NCBI GenBank assembly: GCA_002914805.1
Contig: JXTB01000290.1
Span: forward strand, 429,839 to 493,838
DNA: 64,000 nt
Direction: 5' to 3'
Source of the DNA: Parasponia andersonii
Taxonomy: Eukaryota > Streptophyta > Magnoliopsida > Rosales > Cannabaceae
Part shown: positions 11,310-24,202 of the stretch, one piece after another
How positions within the stretch are numbered: the first letter of the stretch is position 1
How the letters are laid out: each line of letters starts with the position of its first letter
Position numbers and translations under genes: made by a program
The notes under the pieces: generated by a model
Seen by the model: the letters and a program-made list of their open reading frames with translations, nothing else
Told to the model about the DNA's origin: nothing
The model's database searches: none

Positions 11310-12198
11310 TGTGGGACCCATTCTCAAGTCATACGCCACGTGGACGACCGAGCGGCAGAATAGGTCACAAAAGGGGTCCACCGTCCGACAGGTGTCGAGA
11401 GTGATTAGTTAAAGGCCACGCAGGTCACATGTGATTTCACAATCGGCAATTGGGCTGTCCGAAGTTAGGGCCGAGCCCATCACAGACCCTGGACAGTCTC
11501 AGCCCAGTCCGACCCTTACCTCGACAGTTGGGGGGTCGGAAGCCCCAAGGATCTTCCACCTGAATACAATGGCCTTTACCTCGATAGCTGAGGGGTCGGA
11601 AGCCCCGAGGGTCTTCCACCTAAATACAATAGAAAGTAACTCACGACTCCAGACCCAGACAGAGCATTTAATGCGATCCTGGATAGGCGTGCACAAGAGA
11701 CAAGCCGTCCTGATAGAACGGCGATTTACCCAAATCTCACCCCTGACAGATTCAAGCCGTAGGAGGTGGCGAAAATCAGGCTACAACAAAACAGAGGAGA
11801 TCACGGAAATCTCGGCCTGTGACCTCTGAAAAAGACTTTGAGGAGAAAGGTACTCAGTCCTGAGATTGAGACCCGCGCGGTTCACAATCTCAAGACTATA
11901 CATATATGAGCCATGAGTTCCCGAGAGAGGCATGTACGCTTACAGAAAGAAGTATATAAAAAAACTTATGAGCAAGAAACAAACTTATACTCATACTGAA
12001 CTAATTCCTTGCTACCCTGTATCAAAGATAAACCGCTGACTTAAGCATCGGAGAGTCTTTGCAGGTAGCCATCCCCGCCTCTCCGGCCCTGCTTGGACTT
12101 CAGAGTACTTTGGGATAGCGATGACACGTGGACAGTTGGAGAATACAGTATCAGCAGTTCAGAAACACGTGGACGGCTGGTGAGAAATCGCTCCAACA
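11310..12198 (+). repeat. 3' LTR of Tat copy 1
   Basis: The LTR begins TGTGGGACCC and ends GCTCCAACA, so it has TG...CA ends; it is 889 bp long. It aligns with the two LTRs of copy 2 (838 and 836 bp), which end in the same GCTCCAACA. A TATA-like ATATAAAAAAAC word lies near 11955. Its partner LTR is outside the window, so no target duplication can be tested. Confidence 0.9.
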
Positions 12199-14648
12199 GA
12201 GATGTCAATTGCTTCGGCCCCTCATTTTCCACGAGAGCACAATACGAAAATATCTGAGTTGAGCACAGTATGGCATTAGATGACTTTGGACCTTGTTAAA
12301 TAGGAGACTGTGCCAAATTTTAGCTTTTAGGTACTATGGACTCGCACACACGGCACGAGCACAACGTAAATATGATATGACCTAAAAAAACACGAAAAAC
12401 AAGACTCTAAATATTTTAAAAAATATGTTTATTTTTATTTATTATATTATTTATATATGTAAATTTTATATGTTATTTTAACTTGTTAATTAACTCATTT
12501 TTTTTATTCTTTCTTCTAAAAATAATTTTACATTAGTGATTTTTAGCTAAATATTTTATTTCCAAATAACTATGGGTATATTACATATTTTCTTTCCAAA
12601 ATATAATTACTTAATTAAATATTTTTAAAAAGTCATAAAATATTGACTATCACAATAATTTAATAAGTCGAATGAAGAAAGACATAGATACGTAGCACGT
12701 TTGGCACACTATATTTGACAGTATAACAGGAGCCTAGCACAAATATAAGCATGACACGAGCACAATATTGAGTATGCTTGTACCTGTGGGCTATGCTAGA
12801 TCTAGAATTTTAAAATTTGGACTAACATAAATACCACATAATGTTTTATTAAGTTGTATCAAACATGACATAGGGCATGAGTAGGCTACTTATATTAATA
12901 TTTGCTTCATCATTCCCAATTTCCCCCACAAAATCAGAAAACTCCCATTCAAGTCGTCCTTAGTTTTTTTTTTAACAAATAATTTTTTAATTTATTTTTC
13001 CGAAAGTAAGAAATGAAAAATTCTCGTCTTGCTTCTGAAAAATAGGCCCATTTAATTCGTGAAAAACCAAAATAACCTAAGTATATGATAATTAAGTCAT
13101 TGTGACACACTCAGTTGGCCATATGCTATGGCGTTGCAGATCAAGTTGGGACCCATGGGAAATTTAGTCTATTAATTATTGTGAAATTGATTGAAAAACT
13201 TGATTTATTTAATATTTAAAAACTGTTAAATTCCTAAGATATTTGTATAAAAACACTTTAAATGGCAGGTCATCAATTGTCTTTACACTTTTAGGTGGCT
13301 TTTACTTGCTAAACAAAAATGAAAAAGGAATTGGAATAAAATAAGAATAGAATAGGAGTAGGAATGAAATAGAAAAGAAAATTGATTGAGTTGTCTGGTT
13401 GACATGTTGGAATTAGTATCTGAATGAGAATTGTTTGATTTATTATGGAATAAAATGGAATTAACATTATACAGACGAAAATACCCTCATTATTAGAAAA
13501 TTAGTACAAATATTTAATTGATACAAAAATTAATTCATTTATTTATTTATGTATTCTTTACATTAGAAAACTCTTTTTTAAAAAAATAAAAAATTTAAAG
13601 ATGGAATAACACATTAAACCGTATACGGTGTGATGTGTTATTTTTAGAAATTCTGGATAACACATCAACCCGATTTGATGTAATATTTTTTGAATTCGTA
13701 TATAATACATCACATTGTATATGCTTTAATGTGTTATTATATCTTTAAAATTTTTATTTTTTTAACAAAAATTAATGCAAAAAATACATAAATAAATAAA
13801 TAAATCAATAAAGGGAAAAATAATCACGTTTCCTTATATATCCAACTAATCGATAATATCTAAAAACTAGTATATAAATTGGGGGGAAAAAACCTCAAAG
13901 AAAACTATAATTAAGGAATAATTAGGTTAAGACAAGAAGGGGAGAAAAAAAAAAAAAAAAAAAAAGAAGAAGGCATTTCAGCACTAAGCATATTTGATGA
14001 CTAAGTGATATTAATTTAAAAATGTGACATTATTTAAATGATAATTATGGCATAAATATAGTAGCTTAGAAAGGAATAATCTTTCTACCTATTTAGTTTA
14101 GTTTAGAAATTATTATTCTAATATTTGATGGAATTGTTATTCCATTTGAACGAGTATACTTACACCAAAAAAAGCAAACCAAGCTTGTGAATGTAATTTC
14201 TTTTGGAATTGTGTCTCTGTTCCTAACTATCTTACTCTTTTTAATTTTTCTTTTTCAGAAGATCTGACACTCTTACTTGAAACAACAATCATATATAAAT
14301 CAAAGCAAATGCAAAATATCCGTAAATGAATTACCTTCTATTCACTGTAATTACGTTTACGTTATCGCATTTATCTTATTTTGAAAAAGTCAACAGTTTC
14401 ATCCTCCAATGGCACAAATGCAGTATTGCTTTAATATACTCTACGGGTAGATCCACCTTTGCATACTAATTATTCCGTATTTACTAACAATACCCTCAAG
14501 GATCAGTTATTCCTTATTTCCTGTGCCAACTCAAAATCGGTTGCCTTGACCGGTAATACAAGGTAAAACAATGTTATATTGGAAAAGCAAAGAAACCAAA
14601 GAAAGACACGTGGCTGTAAAAGAATAGGACCATAGAATTTGAAATTAT
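12199..14648. other. AT-rich intergenic spacer upstream of the YSL gene
   Basis: I see no gene here. The part at 12240-12800 is a degenerate repeat with words such as GGCACGAGCACAA. A near-perfect palindrome sits at 13607-13640, and a poly-A run at about 13946-13965. The stretch 13320-14150 has weakly inverted AT-rich ends (GGAATTGGAATAAAATAAGA against sequence near 14110-14150), which could mark an old MITE; the boundaries are unclear. Confidence 0.5.
13607..13640. repeat. 34-bp near-perfect palindrome
   Basis: The 34 bases read the same on both strands in 15 of 17 pairs, centred on CCGTATACGG. Related half-sites (AACACATCAACC near 13669 and TTTAATGTGTTA near 13724) follow within 120 bp. 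It may be the core of a worn foldback element. No known regulatory site is recognised. Confidence 0.7.
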
Positions 14649-14658
14649 TAATATATAT
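14649..14658 (+). promoter_or_regulatory. candidate TATA box for the YSL gene
   Basis: TAATATATAT lies about 113 bp before the start codon, a plausible TATA position for a plant gene with a short leader. The surrounding DNA is AT-rich, so the match could be chance. Confidence 0.25.
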
Positions 14659-14770
14659 GCAAATTAGCCAGAAAGATTCATAGCAGACTGGCAAAATAGA
14701 GATTCCATTTGCCAGATTCCAATAAAATCACCATTCCATCGTCACCCTCGAACCCATTTCTTCTCCGAAA

Positions 14771-17700
14771 ATGGGTCGACAGGAGGACGAGATGGTGGAG
14801 CAGAATCAGAATGCTTGGGAAAAGGCTGTCGACGTCCAAAACGACAACGATCCAAACCAGAAGAAGAAAGAAAACGACAACGAGGCTCTCTCCGTGGAGC
14901 GGATCTTCGAGAGCAAGCCGGTTCCGTCATGGCGGAATCAGCTGACGGTGAGGGCCTTCCTGGTGAGCTTTGTACTGAGCATCATGTTCACTTTCATAGT
15001 GATGAAGCTCAATCTCACCACCGGGATTATACCCTCGCTCAACGTCTCCGCTGGTCTTTTGGGCTTCTTCTTCGTTAAAACTTGGACCAAAATCGCCGAG
15101 AGAACTGGTTTGTTGAAGCAGCCCTTTACTAGGCAGGAGAACACTGTCATTCAGACCTGTGTTGTGGCTTCTTCTGGCATCGCCTTTAGTGGTATTTTTC
15201 TACCTACACATCGATACTATTCTCTTTTTGAAATTAATATTTTCGGTGGAGATTAATTTTTTTGGAGAAAACTACTCTATGAATCATCATAATGTCAAGT
15301 TTGGATTTTGAGATTATATTTTTATTTTATTTTATAAATTGGGTTGACCTGATTAGATTGTTTTATTGATAAAATATTTTTCCAGATGATTTACTCATCA
15401 TAGTCAACCTTCTTCTCTAGCAAAAGTTGCAATGAAAAGTTGGAAATTTTTCTAAGAAAACAGATTATTGTTTCACACTAAAATAGATTCAGCTAAGCTA
15501 TATTTTTTTAAAAAAGATTAGGAGAGAATATGAAATAATTAATCAAACATTTTTGTTGTTTTGTGTCAATTATTGTGTTTATTAGGCAACCCATGTTTGG
15601 AAATAGGACCATTAAATAATAAAACTTGAAAAAAAAATGAAAATAAATAAATACAAAGACCATAGAATAAAAGTTTATACTCAAGTCCTTAGCATTATTG
15701 ACGGGCGTGTTGAACGGTTGACTTCTAGTTCTAGAGAATTCTGTAATTCAGAGTTCTCACTTGTCAATTCCGCTATTTTATATGAATCCAAATCTATATT
15801 AACAGCACATTATATTAAAATATCGAATAAAAATATGACAAATTCAATGTCTGGATTAGCTTTAAATATATATTTATATTTTTTTCATCTAGGTTTTGTC
15901 ATTTATTTATTAGATGGAGAATTAGGACTCTAAAACTGAACAGAAGATTTGAGTTCCATTTATATGGTCTCTTTGTCTTCTTTTTCAACTTAGGAAAGAA
16001 AACCCAGAAACGTCATTAAATTGTTTATTTCAAATTTACTGTATAAAATATTAAGTTTATTGCAAGAAGATTTTGGTTATGAAATATCTTAGGGTTGACT
16101 TGTTTAATGGATTAAGCATGTGAGTTGGCACATCATGTGTTTCCATGGTCAAACTTAACTCAACCAAAATATCATCATCATAGCCATTCCCCACCAGCAC
16201 TGATACTTAATTTGAAAACGAAACTGAAAGATCCACTATCTTTTGTTTTCAAAATTAAAATAATATTTATTGCCCAAATTGACCTTTTGGCATCATCTGC
16301 TTACAAGATAGACACACATATTTCGTGTTTGAATGGAACCTTCTTTTCTGAAACGTAGAAAGTAACAACAGAGTTAAGGAAGGAGAGGATTTAAGGTGTT
16401 ATTTCCTGAAGAATTTAACTAGAAATAATATATTTTTTTTAACTCTAAATTCAATATCCCATTAGGCGTAAACCATCTCTGATAAATTCTCATGCTATGA
16501 CATGAGGTTAAGACCACTTGGGGGGTCTTTTATAAAATGCTTAAACGATTTCTGGCTGTGATTAACACTCGAATTAAATAGTTTCAATTTCTTTTAACGC
16601 TGTTACTAAAATTGTTGTGCATAATCATGCTTGCTAGATTGGAACTTGAGAATGATGCATACTTAGGACCTAGAAGGTTTTGCACACTAAAAGAGTAAAT
16701 TACGTCAATTAAAAATAAATTGTTTGGCATCTTTGGATTCATTAAGTTATTTGGACAGATTATTACGACTCACCTGAGCAGTAAGGTAGACTCTCACACA
16801 GATGTATTACATGAATGTATATTTCGCGTGTGTGTTTTGTTTATAGATTCAAGTTTGCACAACCTGTGCTTCTTGACTAAAAGTTTCTTTTGTTTGATTT
16901 GTTCAAAAAAAATCAGGAGGCTTTGGGAGTTACCTCTTTGGAATGAGTGAAAGAATTGCCAAAGAGTCTTCGGATACCAGTGATTTCAAAAATCCTTCAC
17001 TGGGATGGATAATTGGCTTTCTTTTTGTCGTTAGCTTTCTTGGTCTCTTCTCAGTGGTGCCTCTCCGGAAGGTATAGTTTGGACAACCAAATTGTTCCTT
17101 TCAGTACAAGTTCCTTTGTTGAACGTTAACACACAGTTGCTTGTTGTTGGTTTTCAGATCATGATCATTGACTTCAAACTGACATACCCAAGTGGCACAG
17201 CAACTGCTCATCTTATCAACAGCTTCCATACTCCCGAAGGAGCCAAGCTAGCCAAGTAAAGGACTATTTATTACTTCAATTCGTTGTCTTTTCTATTGTT
17301 TTGAATAGAGCTTCATGATTGGTTTTCTTCTCTATTCTACTCTTGTAGGAAACAAGTAAGAGAGTTGAGCAAGTTTTTCTCCTTCAGTTTTTTGTGGGGC
17401 TTCTTTCAGTGGTTCTATACTTCTGGGGAGGATTGCGGATTTGCGAGTTTCCCTACGCTGGGGCTGAAGGCATATCAAAACAAGTACTTAAGTCCTTCAA
17501 CCTTCATTTCCAAGTTTGAATACAACATTGTTCTGAGGAAGATCACACTTTCTTATGTTGATTTTTCATTTAGTTTGTCCTTCTGATGCATCTTAATTAT
17601 CAGAAGATAAGCATTGTACATGGTAACATGTTCTTGAGAAACAAGTTTCATCTCCCTTCATTCGTAATAGTGAACAAGATGCTAATGTACAGGTTTTTCT

Positions 17701-19121
17701 TCGATTTCTCTGCGACATATGTCGGTGTGGGAATGATTTGCCCTTACATTGTGAACATATCAGTGCTGCTTGGAGGAATTCTTTCTTGGGGCGTCATGTG
17801 GCCTCTCATAGAAAAGAGAAAGGGTGACTGGTTCCCTGCGGACCTCAAGGCAAACAGTATGCATGGCCTTCAAGGATACAAGGTGAATCTCCGTTGAAAA
17901 TATTGAAACCATTTACCGTGTTAAACTGACACGAATAATTGTTGCCATCACTTCAAAGCTTTCATTACGTACTATTACATGCTAGAACACTCACTTCCGA
18001 CCTTTCTTTAGGTGTTTATCTCCATTGCCATGATTTTGGGTGACGGACTTTACAACTTTGTAAAGGTGCTGGTGCGAACCCTTTCTGGCTTGTATAGTCA
18101 GCTCCGAGAAAAAGACGTGGTCGACAGCTCTCTGCCTGTGGCAGATCGTCCCTCTCATTCAAAAGCAGAGCTCTCTTTTGACGACCAACGCCGGAAGCAA
18201 GTGTTTCTAAAAGACCGAATTCCAAATTGGTTTGCTCTTGGAGGCTATGTTGCAATAGCTGCTATCTCCATTGGTATTCTTCCACGGATTTTCCCCCATC
18301 TCAAATGGTATTACATAGTTGTAATCTACATATTTGCTCCCACCTTGGCTTTCTGTAATGCATATGGGTGCGGCCTTACGGATTGGTCCCTTGCTTCTAC
18401 CTATGGAAAGCTTGCCATCTTTACAATTGGAGCATGGGCGGGTGCCTCACACGGTGGCGTCCTTGCTGGCCTTGCTGCCTGTGGAGTCATGATGAACATT
18501 GTCTCAACAGCCTCTGACCTAAGTCAGGATTTCAAGACTGGCTACCTAACACTGGCTTCACCCCGCTCCATGTTTGTGAGCCAAGTTATTGGGACGGCAA
18601 TGGGCTGTGTCATCTCTCCCTGTGTCTTCTGGCTCTTTTACAAGGCCTTCGATGGCCTTGGGACACCTGATTCTCAATATCCTGCCCCATTTGCTGTTGT
18701 ATACCGTAACATGGCGATACTTGGAGTAGAAGGGTTCAACTCTCTGCCAAATTACTGCCTTACGCTTTGTTACATTTTCTTTGGTGCAGCCATTGTGATT
18801 AACCTGATTAAGGATGTCCTAGGCAAGGAAAGGGGAAGATTCATTCCAATTCCAATGGCAATGGCAATACCTTTCTATATAGGGTCATACTTCGCCATTG
18901 ATATGTGTGTTGGAAGCTTGATCTTGTTCATATGGACAAAGGTAAACAAGGCCAAGGCAGATGCTTTTGTCCCTGCAGTTGCTTCCGGTTTGATCTGTGG
19001 CGATGGGATATGGACTTTGCCTGCTTCAATACTTGCTCTCGCTGGGGTTAAGCCTCCGATCTGCATGAAGTTTCTGTCAAGAAAAACTAATGACAAAGTC
19101 GATGCATTCTTAAGCTCTTAA
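14771..19121 (+). CDS. YSL7: Yellow Stripe-Like metal-nicotianamine transporter, YSL5/7/8 clade
   Basis: This is a membrane transporter of the oligopeptide transporter (OPT) superfamily. YSL proteins move iron, copper or other metals bound to nicotianamine, and some move small peptides. Exons by GT/AG and frame: 14771-15191, 16917-17071, 17158-17255, 17349-17483, 17693-17882 and 18012-19121, 2109 nt in total, giving 702 residues, a normal YSL length. A hydrophilic, acidic/basic N-tail of about 55 residues precedes the first membrane segments (residues about 60-110, [10 protein letters not shown]...). Conserved YSL words follow: [71 protein letters not shown] and [14 protein letters not shown]. 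From memory it is closest to Arabidopsis YSL7 and its sisters YSL5/8; the exact orthologue is not settled. No break is seen. Intron 1 is the longest (1.7 kb). Confidence 0.93.
15192..16916 (+). other. intron 1 of the YSL gene
   Basis: This 1725-bp AT-rich intron starts GTATTTTTCT and ends AAAAATCAG. The open frames inside it (for example 15637-15933) have no recognisable domain. I see no element in it. Confidence 0.85.
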
Positions 19122-19822
19122 GGACAGTCATGTTTGGCTAAGCTTTTCTAGTATAGATGCATCCATAGAATCAAGTATTTCTCCCTCCTTTCTTGTGTAT
19201 TGAGTTCGTTTTGGGGAGCAAGGCAGATCTCAAATAATGTGGTTAAGAAAAGTTTCTCTAGTATTTGTTTATGCATGTAGTAGACCAGAATCTCTAAAGT
19301 AAATGTTCTACTTCTGCCTTTATTTATTAATCATTATTTGTTCAGCGAGCCAGTCTTTTGTATTCAACCTTTTGTCAAAATTTTAGGTGCTGGGGAATTG
19401 ACAAGATTAGAAAAGTAAAGATAATTTAAGCGTGTCAATCTAGTTTTTCCTATTTTCCTATTATACCCCCCTCCATAAGAAAATGAGAAATGCCTTTATC
19501 AAACGAAATTAAAAAAATGGGAAGGTGAAGATGATAGAGAACATAAAAGAGGAGAAAAATCTTGGCTGTGAGAATCAAAATGGTGAAGCTTTTCTTTCAA
19601 AAGAGTTTTGGAATTATTTATACTGTTTTAAAAAAAATCAAAAAATTTGTCTACATTTTGAAATGTCTGTGGGATTATCGGAAAATATCCGTAGATATTA
19701 ATATTTAACCTCGTTTATCCATAGAATGACATATCTCTACATCCCTCCATGGTGTCAACATTTTTATTTTTATATTTTACATTGACATAGACTTTGGGAG
19801 ATTTTATAAATAATAATAATAT
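19122..19822. other. 3' flank of the YSL gene
   Basis: This is the AT-rich 3' untranslated and spacer sequence after the YSL stop codon. AATAAT-like words near 19217 and 19330 could serve for polyadenylation. No gene or repeat is recognised apart from the 8-bp target copy at 19815-19822 that belongs to the next element. Confidence 0.45.
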
Positions 19823-20349
19823 GGGCTAATGGCACAAATGGTCCTTGAAGTATTCTATTTGTGGCAATTTGATACTCAAAATTTTAATTGTGGTAATTAA
19901 ATCCCTGAATTTTTTTATTTATAGCAATTTGATCCATGAACTCCTAAATTACAACCTATCGTTAAATATCTGATCAAAAACACATATTATGAGCATATTA
20001 TAGCATATGAAATTATAGTTAAAGAGAAATAATCTGAACAAGATTTGAAGAGAAGAAAAAATGCATTTTCGCATTTTTAGGATTTTGGAATTGCAAGTTT
20101 AGAGAAATTTTTTCTGTGATTGTTCATTTTTATGATTGAAATTTCCAAATTACATTTCAAATACACTTTCAAATGTTACCACGTACTTTTTACATGTATT
20201 TTGTTGAAAAGTTTAACATGTTACAATTTAGATAATCCAATAACCAACATACTACAAGTCAAAAAATTCAGGGACATAATTACCACAATTAAAATTTTAA
20301 GGATTACTCCGAGTTGGATACTTCAGGAACTATATGTGCCATTAACCTA
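19823..20349. mobile_element. 527-bp non-autonomous DNA element with long terminal inverted repeats and 8-bp target duplication
   Basis: The left end (from GGGCTAATGGCACAAATGG, about 95 bp) matches the reverse complement of the right end (ending ATATGTGCCATTAACCTA) through the word AATTTTAATTGTGGTAATTA, at about 75-80% by eye. The flanks repeat AATAATAT exactly (19815-19822 and 20350-20357). An 8-bp duplication points to hAT; with AT-rich flanks a 9-bp Mutator duplication is not excluded. Long, similar inverted ends are more typical of Mutator-like MITEs. There is no transposase; the inner frame at 20120-20350 has no known domain. Confidence 0.8.
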
Positions 20350-20409
20350 AATAATATAATTTTTAACTATATATATATATATATAATATTATAGTATAAG
20401 AAACACAAA

Positions 20410-22740
20410 TTCTAACACAGAAATTAATGTGACAAATTATCTCTCAATTCTCTTTCTTCTTTCTTTTCTTATTTTTCTTCTTTTTTGCTCGTGCCACTCA
20501 AGCTGAACGAAGAGGCCTATATATAGGCATTAGTGGCATCTTCTTTTTTACATTTTTGAAGCATTTATGCTTTATGCCTTATACAAGACATATTTTACAT
20601 TTCAAATATTTGATGGGCATCTAGAAAAGAAAAATATTATCTAACACTCACTCTTAGATATCCATCATATATAAGAATATGCATTGTTAAATTCTTACTA
20701 AGAAAAATACCCAGTGGGAAAAAAATCCAATGAAGAAAGGTACATAATTTTTGTTAAGTTACACTTTTAAAACTACTTCATTAAAACTTTATTAGGAAAA
20801 CTCAGTGGGACAAAACCTTACCTAAGGACAAAAAAGATTACAATGTGTAACTAATAAAGATGTTCACTGAAGATCTTTAAAGTGATGCATTTTAATCTTA
20901 TATACTGACTTTTCAAATATTGCAATAAGGAATGTTTAGAGGAAAGGTCCACTAAGTTGTCACTCGAGCGAACTTGTTGAATTTCTACCACCCTTCTTAT
21001 GTAATTTATATAAGAAGAATAATTTTGGTAATATTTGTTTAGTTCACTTGCCTTTGATGTAGCCACTTTTGATTTGAGCAATACATACTGTATTGTCCTC
21101 GTATATCACACTTGGGATTCTATTGATGGAAGATAACTTGCATGTTTCTTGAACATGTTGAATCATAGATCTCAACTATATATATTCTCAGCTTACTTCA
21201 TGAAGTGCAACTATTTCGGCATGATTTGAGGAGGTACCGATAATAGTTTGTTTTGTAGAATGCCTAGATATTATTATATCAGCATTGATAAATATATAAC
21301 CTATCGAAGATCAAGCTTTTTGTGGGTTAGACAAATACCCTATATTTGCAAAACAAGTTAGTTTAATTTGGCTTTATAAGAGAAAAATAATCCAAATTAG
21401 TCGTTCTATGAAGATAACGAAATATTTGTCTAATTCTTTTCTAATGTATTTGAGTTGGAGCAAAACTGTATCGAGCAAGTAAATTGACCAAAAAAAAAAA
21501 AAAGCTATATTAGATCTGGTACAGTTAACAAGAAATATCAGAGCTCAATTATACTCAAATATGATATTTCAGGATCAAGAATTTCTTTGTTATCTTTTCG
21601 CAGACGAAGTAGTCACTTTTCACGTCAAATATTCTAACAGCTATTTAGATACTCAATGGGTGAGCTTTGTCCATACAAAAATATTCAAGGACCTTTCCTA
21701 TACAAGTCAACTTATGGATAAGTATTTTATCTTGTAAATCCTCAATCTACAAGCTGAGACAAAATTTTATTTTTTTGAAATCTTTCATCGATATTCTATT
21801 GCATCATTAAGTTATTCTGGAGTCCCAATGATATTCAAATTATCCATATATACTGCAATGATAGTAAATCTGGTTTTTGAGCTCTTAATAAAAACCATAG
21901 AGAAATAGGCTTATTCACATATCTTTCATTCAAAAAATATTTATTAAGCAATTGTACTACATGCATCCAAATTGTTTTAACCCATATAAAGATTTTTATA
22001 ATTTAATTGAATATATATTGTGGGGTATTGATTTAAATACTTCAAGTACTTTAAATCCTTAAGAGATTTTTATATAAACATCACTATCAAGTTATTTATA
22101 TAAAATATATTATTACAACATCCATTAGATGCATTTTAAGTTATTTAGAGACTCTCAAGCTAATTAAGAACCGTAATATAATCACATCCATTACGGGGTA
22201 ACATGTCTCTTTGAAATCTTTACCCGATCTTTGTGAGAACCATTGTGCCACAAGTAATATTTTGTATCTCACGATCACATTTTTCTCATTATATTTTTAT
22301 ACAAAGACTCATTTGTACCCTACTGAATTTACATCTTCAAGTATTTGAATAATATGTATAAATAATTTTCTTTCTCCAAAAGAATTCAGCTCGTCTTGGA
22401 TTACATCTTTCCATTTTGGTCAATCATTTCTACATTGATATTCAACGACGAATTTTTGTTTAAGATCCTCGATTTTATTTATTATATCAATAGCTACTGT
22501 ATATGCAAATATATTATCGACAATAATTTCAAAGTGATTTCATTCTTTTCCTGAGCTAACATAACTTGTTAAGATCTCTTTATTTTTAATATTATTAGAT
22601 ACTTAAACCTCTTCTGGTTATTTGTTGAATTATGTCAATCGCTTATTTTGGTAATATGGTTATCTTTTCAATGATATCGTCGTCTTTAGGATGGCTAATT
22701 TCTTTAATATGTCCATTTCTCTTCCCGGTGGCTGAACTAA
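20410..22740 (-). mobile_element. old, worn Ty1/Copia relic, 3' part
   Basis: This is a fossil Copia element on the minus strand. The frame at 20851-21081 carries VRSSDNLVDL, a typical end of the Copia RNase H domain. Near 22380-22470 the minus strand has WKDVIQDELNSF-like words from the start of the Copia reverse transcriptase. A short LTR-like segment with a TATATATAGGCCTC word (near 20515-20530) ends with TGTTAGATAATA at 20636-20646, just after a purine-rich tract, as a 3' LTR should. The relic has many breaks and lacks gag and integrase here; it is much older than the Copia copy in RHL1. Its right end is cut where the LINE begins. Confidence 0.7.
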
Positions 22741-24202
22741 AAAAGGGCAATAACTATTTTTTTTTTTTGATAGGAAACAAAAACTTGTATTAAAAAAAAG
22801 GGGGGCAATATTGGTGAATAAGAAATCAACCAAGGGAAACAAAAAGGCAACAACTATATCAAAAGGGGACTCTAATCTCTGACCATGTCAGAAAAAGAAA
22901 AAGTACCAAAAGCTTTTACATTGTATAACCATATAGCTACCCAAAGTCTATCTCTGTCCCATATTGAATCTACACAATCTTCAACTCCCTCAAGATCCTG
23001 CTATTTCTTTACATCCATAATGCCTAATAGCCTGCTAAAATAGCTACCTTCCAGAGGAGTTTTCCTTTCTTGTTCAAATTAAAATATTGGCCTAATTCCA
23101 TCAAATTGGAACAAGATCTTGGGATCACCCAACTTCTTCCAAACTCCTTTAACATCTTACAACATAGTTTTAGAGAAAAACTACAATGAAGAAATAAGTG
23201 ATTTGTAGACTCGCAATCCTTTTTACAGAGGACACACCATCCTTGGGATAGAAGTTGATATGATCTTCTTTTTTATAATACCTCGTGAACATTCAATTTT
23301 CCCAAACCTAACAGCTAAGTGAACACATTAATTTTAGATGGAGTTGAAGTTTTCCAAAAGATCTTAGTGGTAGGATGTGTTGGACTGGTAACATCATTGC
23401 TTAAGCAAAGAAAAGCTAACTTTGACATAAAAATTTGTGATTAATCCTTTATCCAAACTCTTCTATCTTAGATGTTAGAGCAATATCTTACCGATGATAG
23501 CCGATCAATTAACTCCAACATATGAGGAACTTCCCTGTTACTCAAGTTCCTCACAAAATGAAGTTCCAGCCTATTGAGTCTCTTGTAGGATCCTCATAAA
23601 AATTTGAGATGGGGTTATTCTTGGAAACAGATAAATCTATAAAGCGAAAGGAAAAGCACGATGTAGAGTACTATACCCTATTCCTCCCAAAATCTTATTC
23701 TTGTACCATTGCCTACTTCAAAACTCATGTGCTGGAAAAATTCTTCATAAAGTGAGGATATGGCTTTCCACGGACGCTTAAAGTTCGCTTTTGCCACCAC
23801 CGCAACATCCCACTGATTGGGATTTAATCCATACTTACTCTTGATAAATTTATACTACAGAGTACTCTTCTCATTTGGAAACCTCCAAAGCTATTTCATT
23901 AAAAGAGCCATGTCTCTTGCGAGGACCTTACCAATACTAAGCCTACCATGTATCTTTGATCGACAAACCATATTTCAAGCTACCAAATGATCCCCTCCCA
24001 TATGATCACCTCTTTCCCATAGAAAATCGTGCATTAACTTCTCAATCACTTCTATCACTCTACATGGGGCTCGATATAAAGAGAGATAATAAATTGGAAT
24101 AGAGAAAAGCATTGACTATATGAGTGTTAATCTTCCACTTCTCGAAAGAAAATCTGTCTTCCAACCATCTAGCTTTTTTGCCACTTTTGCAGTCACAGGT
24201 TC

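Larger units (their letters stand above)
1..12198 (+). mobile_element. Ty3/Gypsy LTR retrotransposon, Tat lineage, copy 1 (5' end outside window)
   Basis: This is a fossil Gypsy element read on the + strand. Seen in order: gag, an aspartic protease core, reverse transcriptase with a YIDD box (2673-2684), RNase H, a second RNase H, integrase, tandem repeats, an antisense gene region, a polypurine stretch and one LTR. The pol order with RT before integrase is that of Gypsy. The extra archaeal-type RNase H and the antisense gene between pol and the 3' LTR are Tat hallmarks. The window opens inside gag; compared with copy 2, about 0.4 kb of internal sequence plus the 5' LTR (about 0.9 kb) lie to the left. 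The coding part is clearly broken, with more than ten breaks. Without the 5' LTR its age cannot be read from an LTR pair, but it looks at least as old as copy 2. Confidence 0.93.

Noticed and set aside
14815-15078. Alternative frame overlapping YSL exon 1
   Set aside because: It is a shadow of the YSL reading frame; the latter matches the family word for word.
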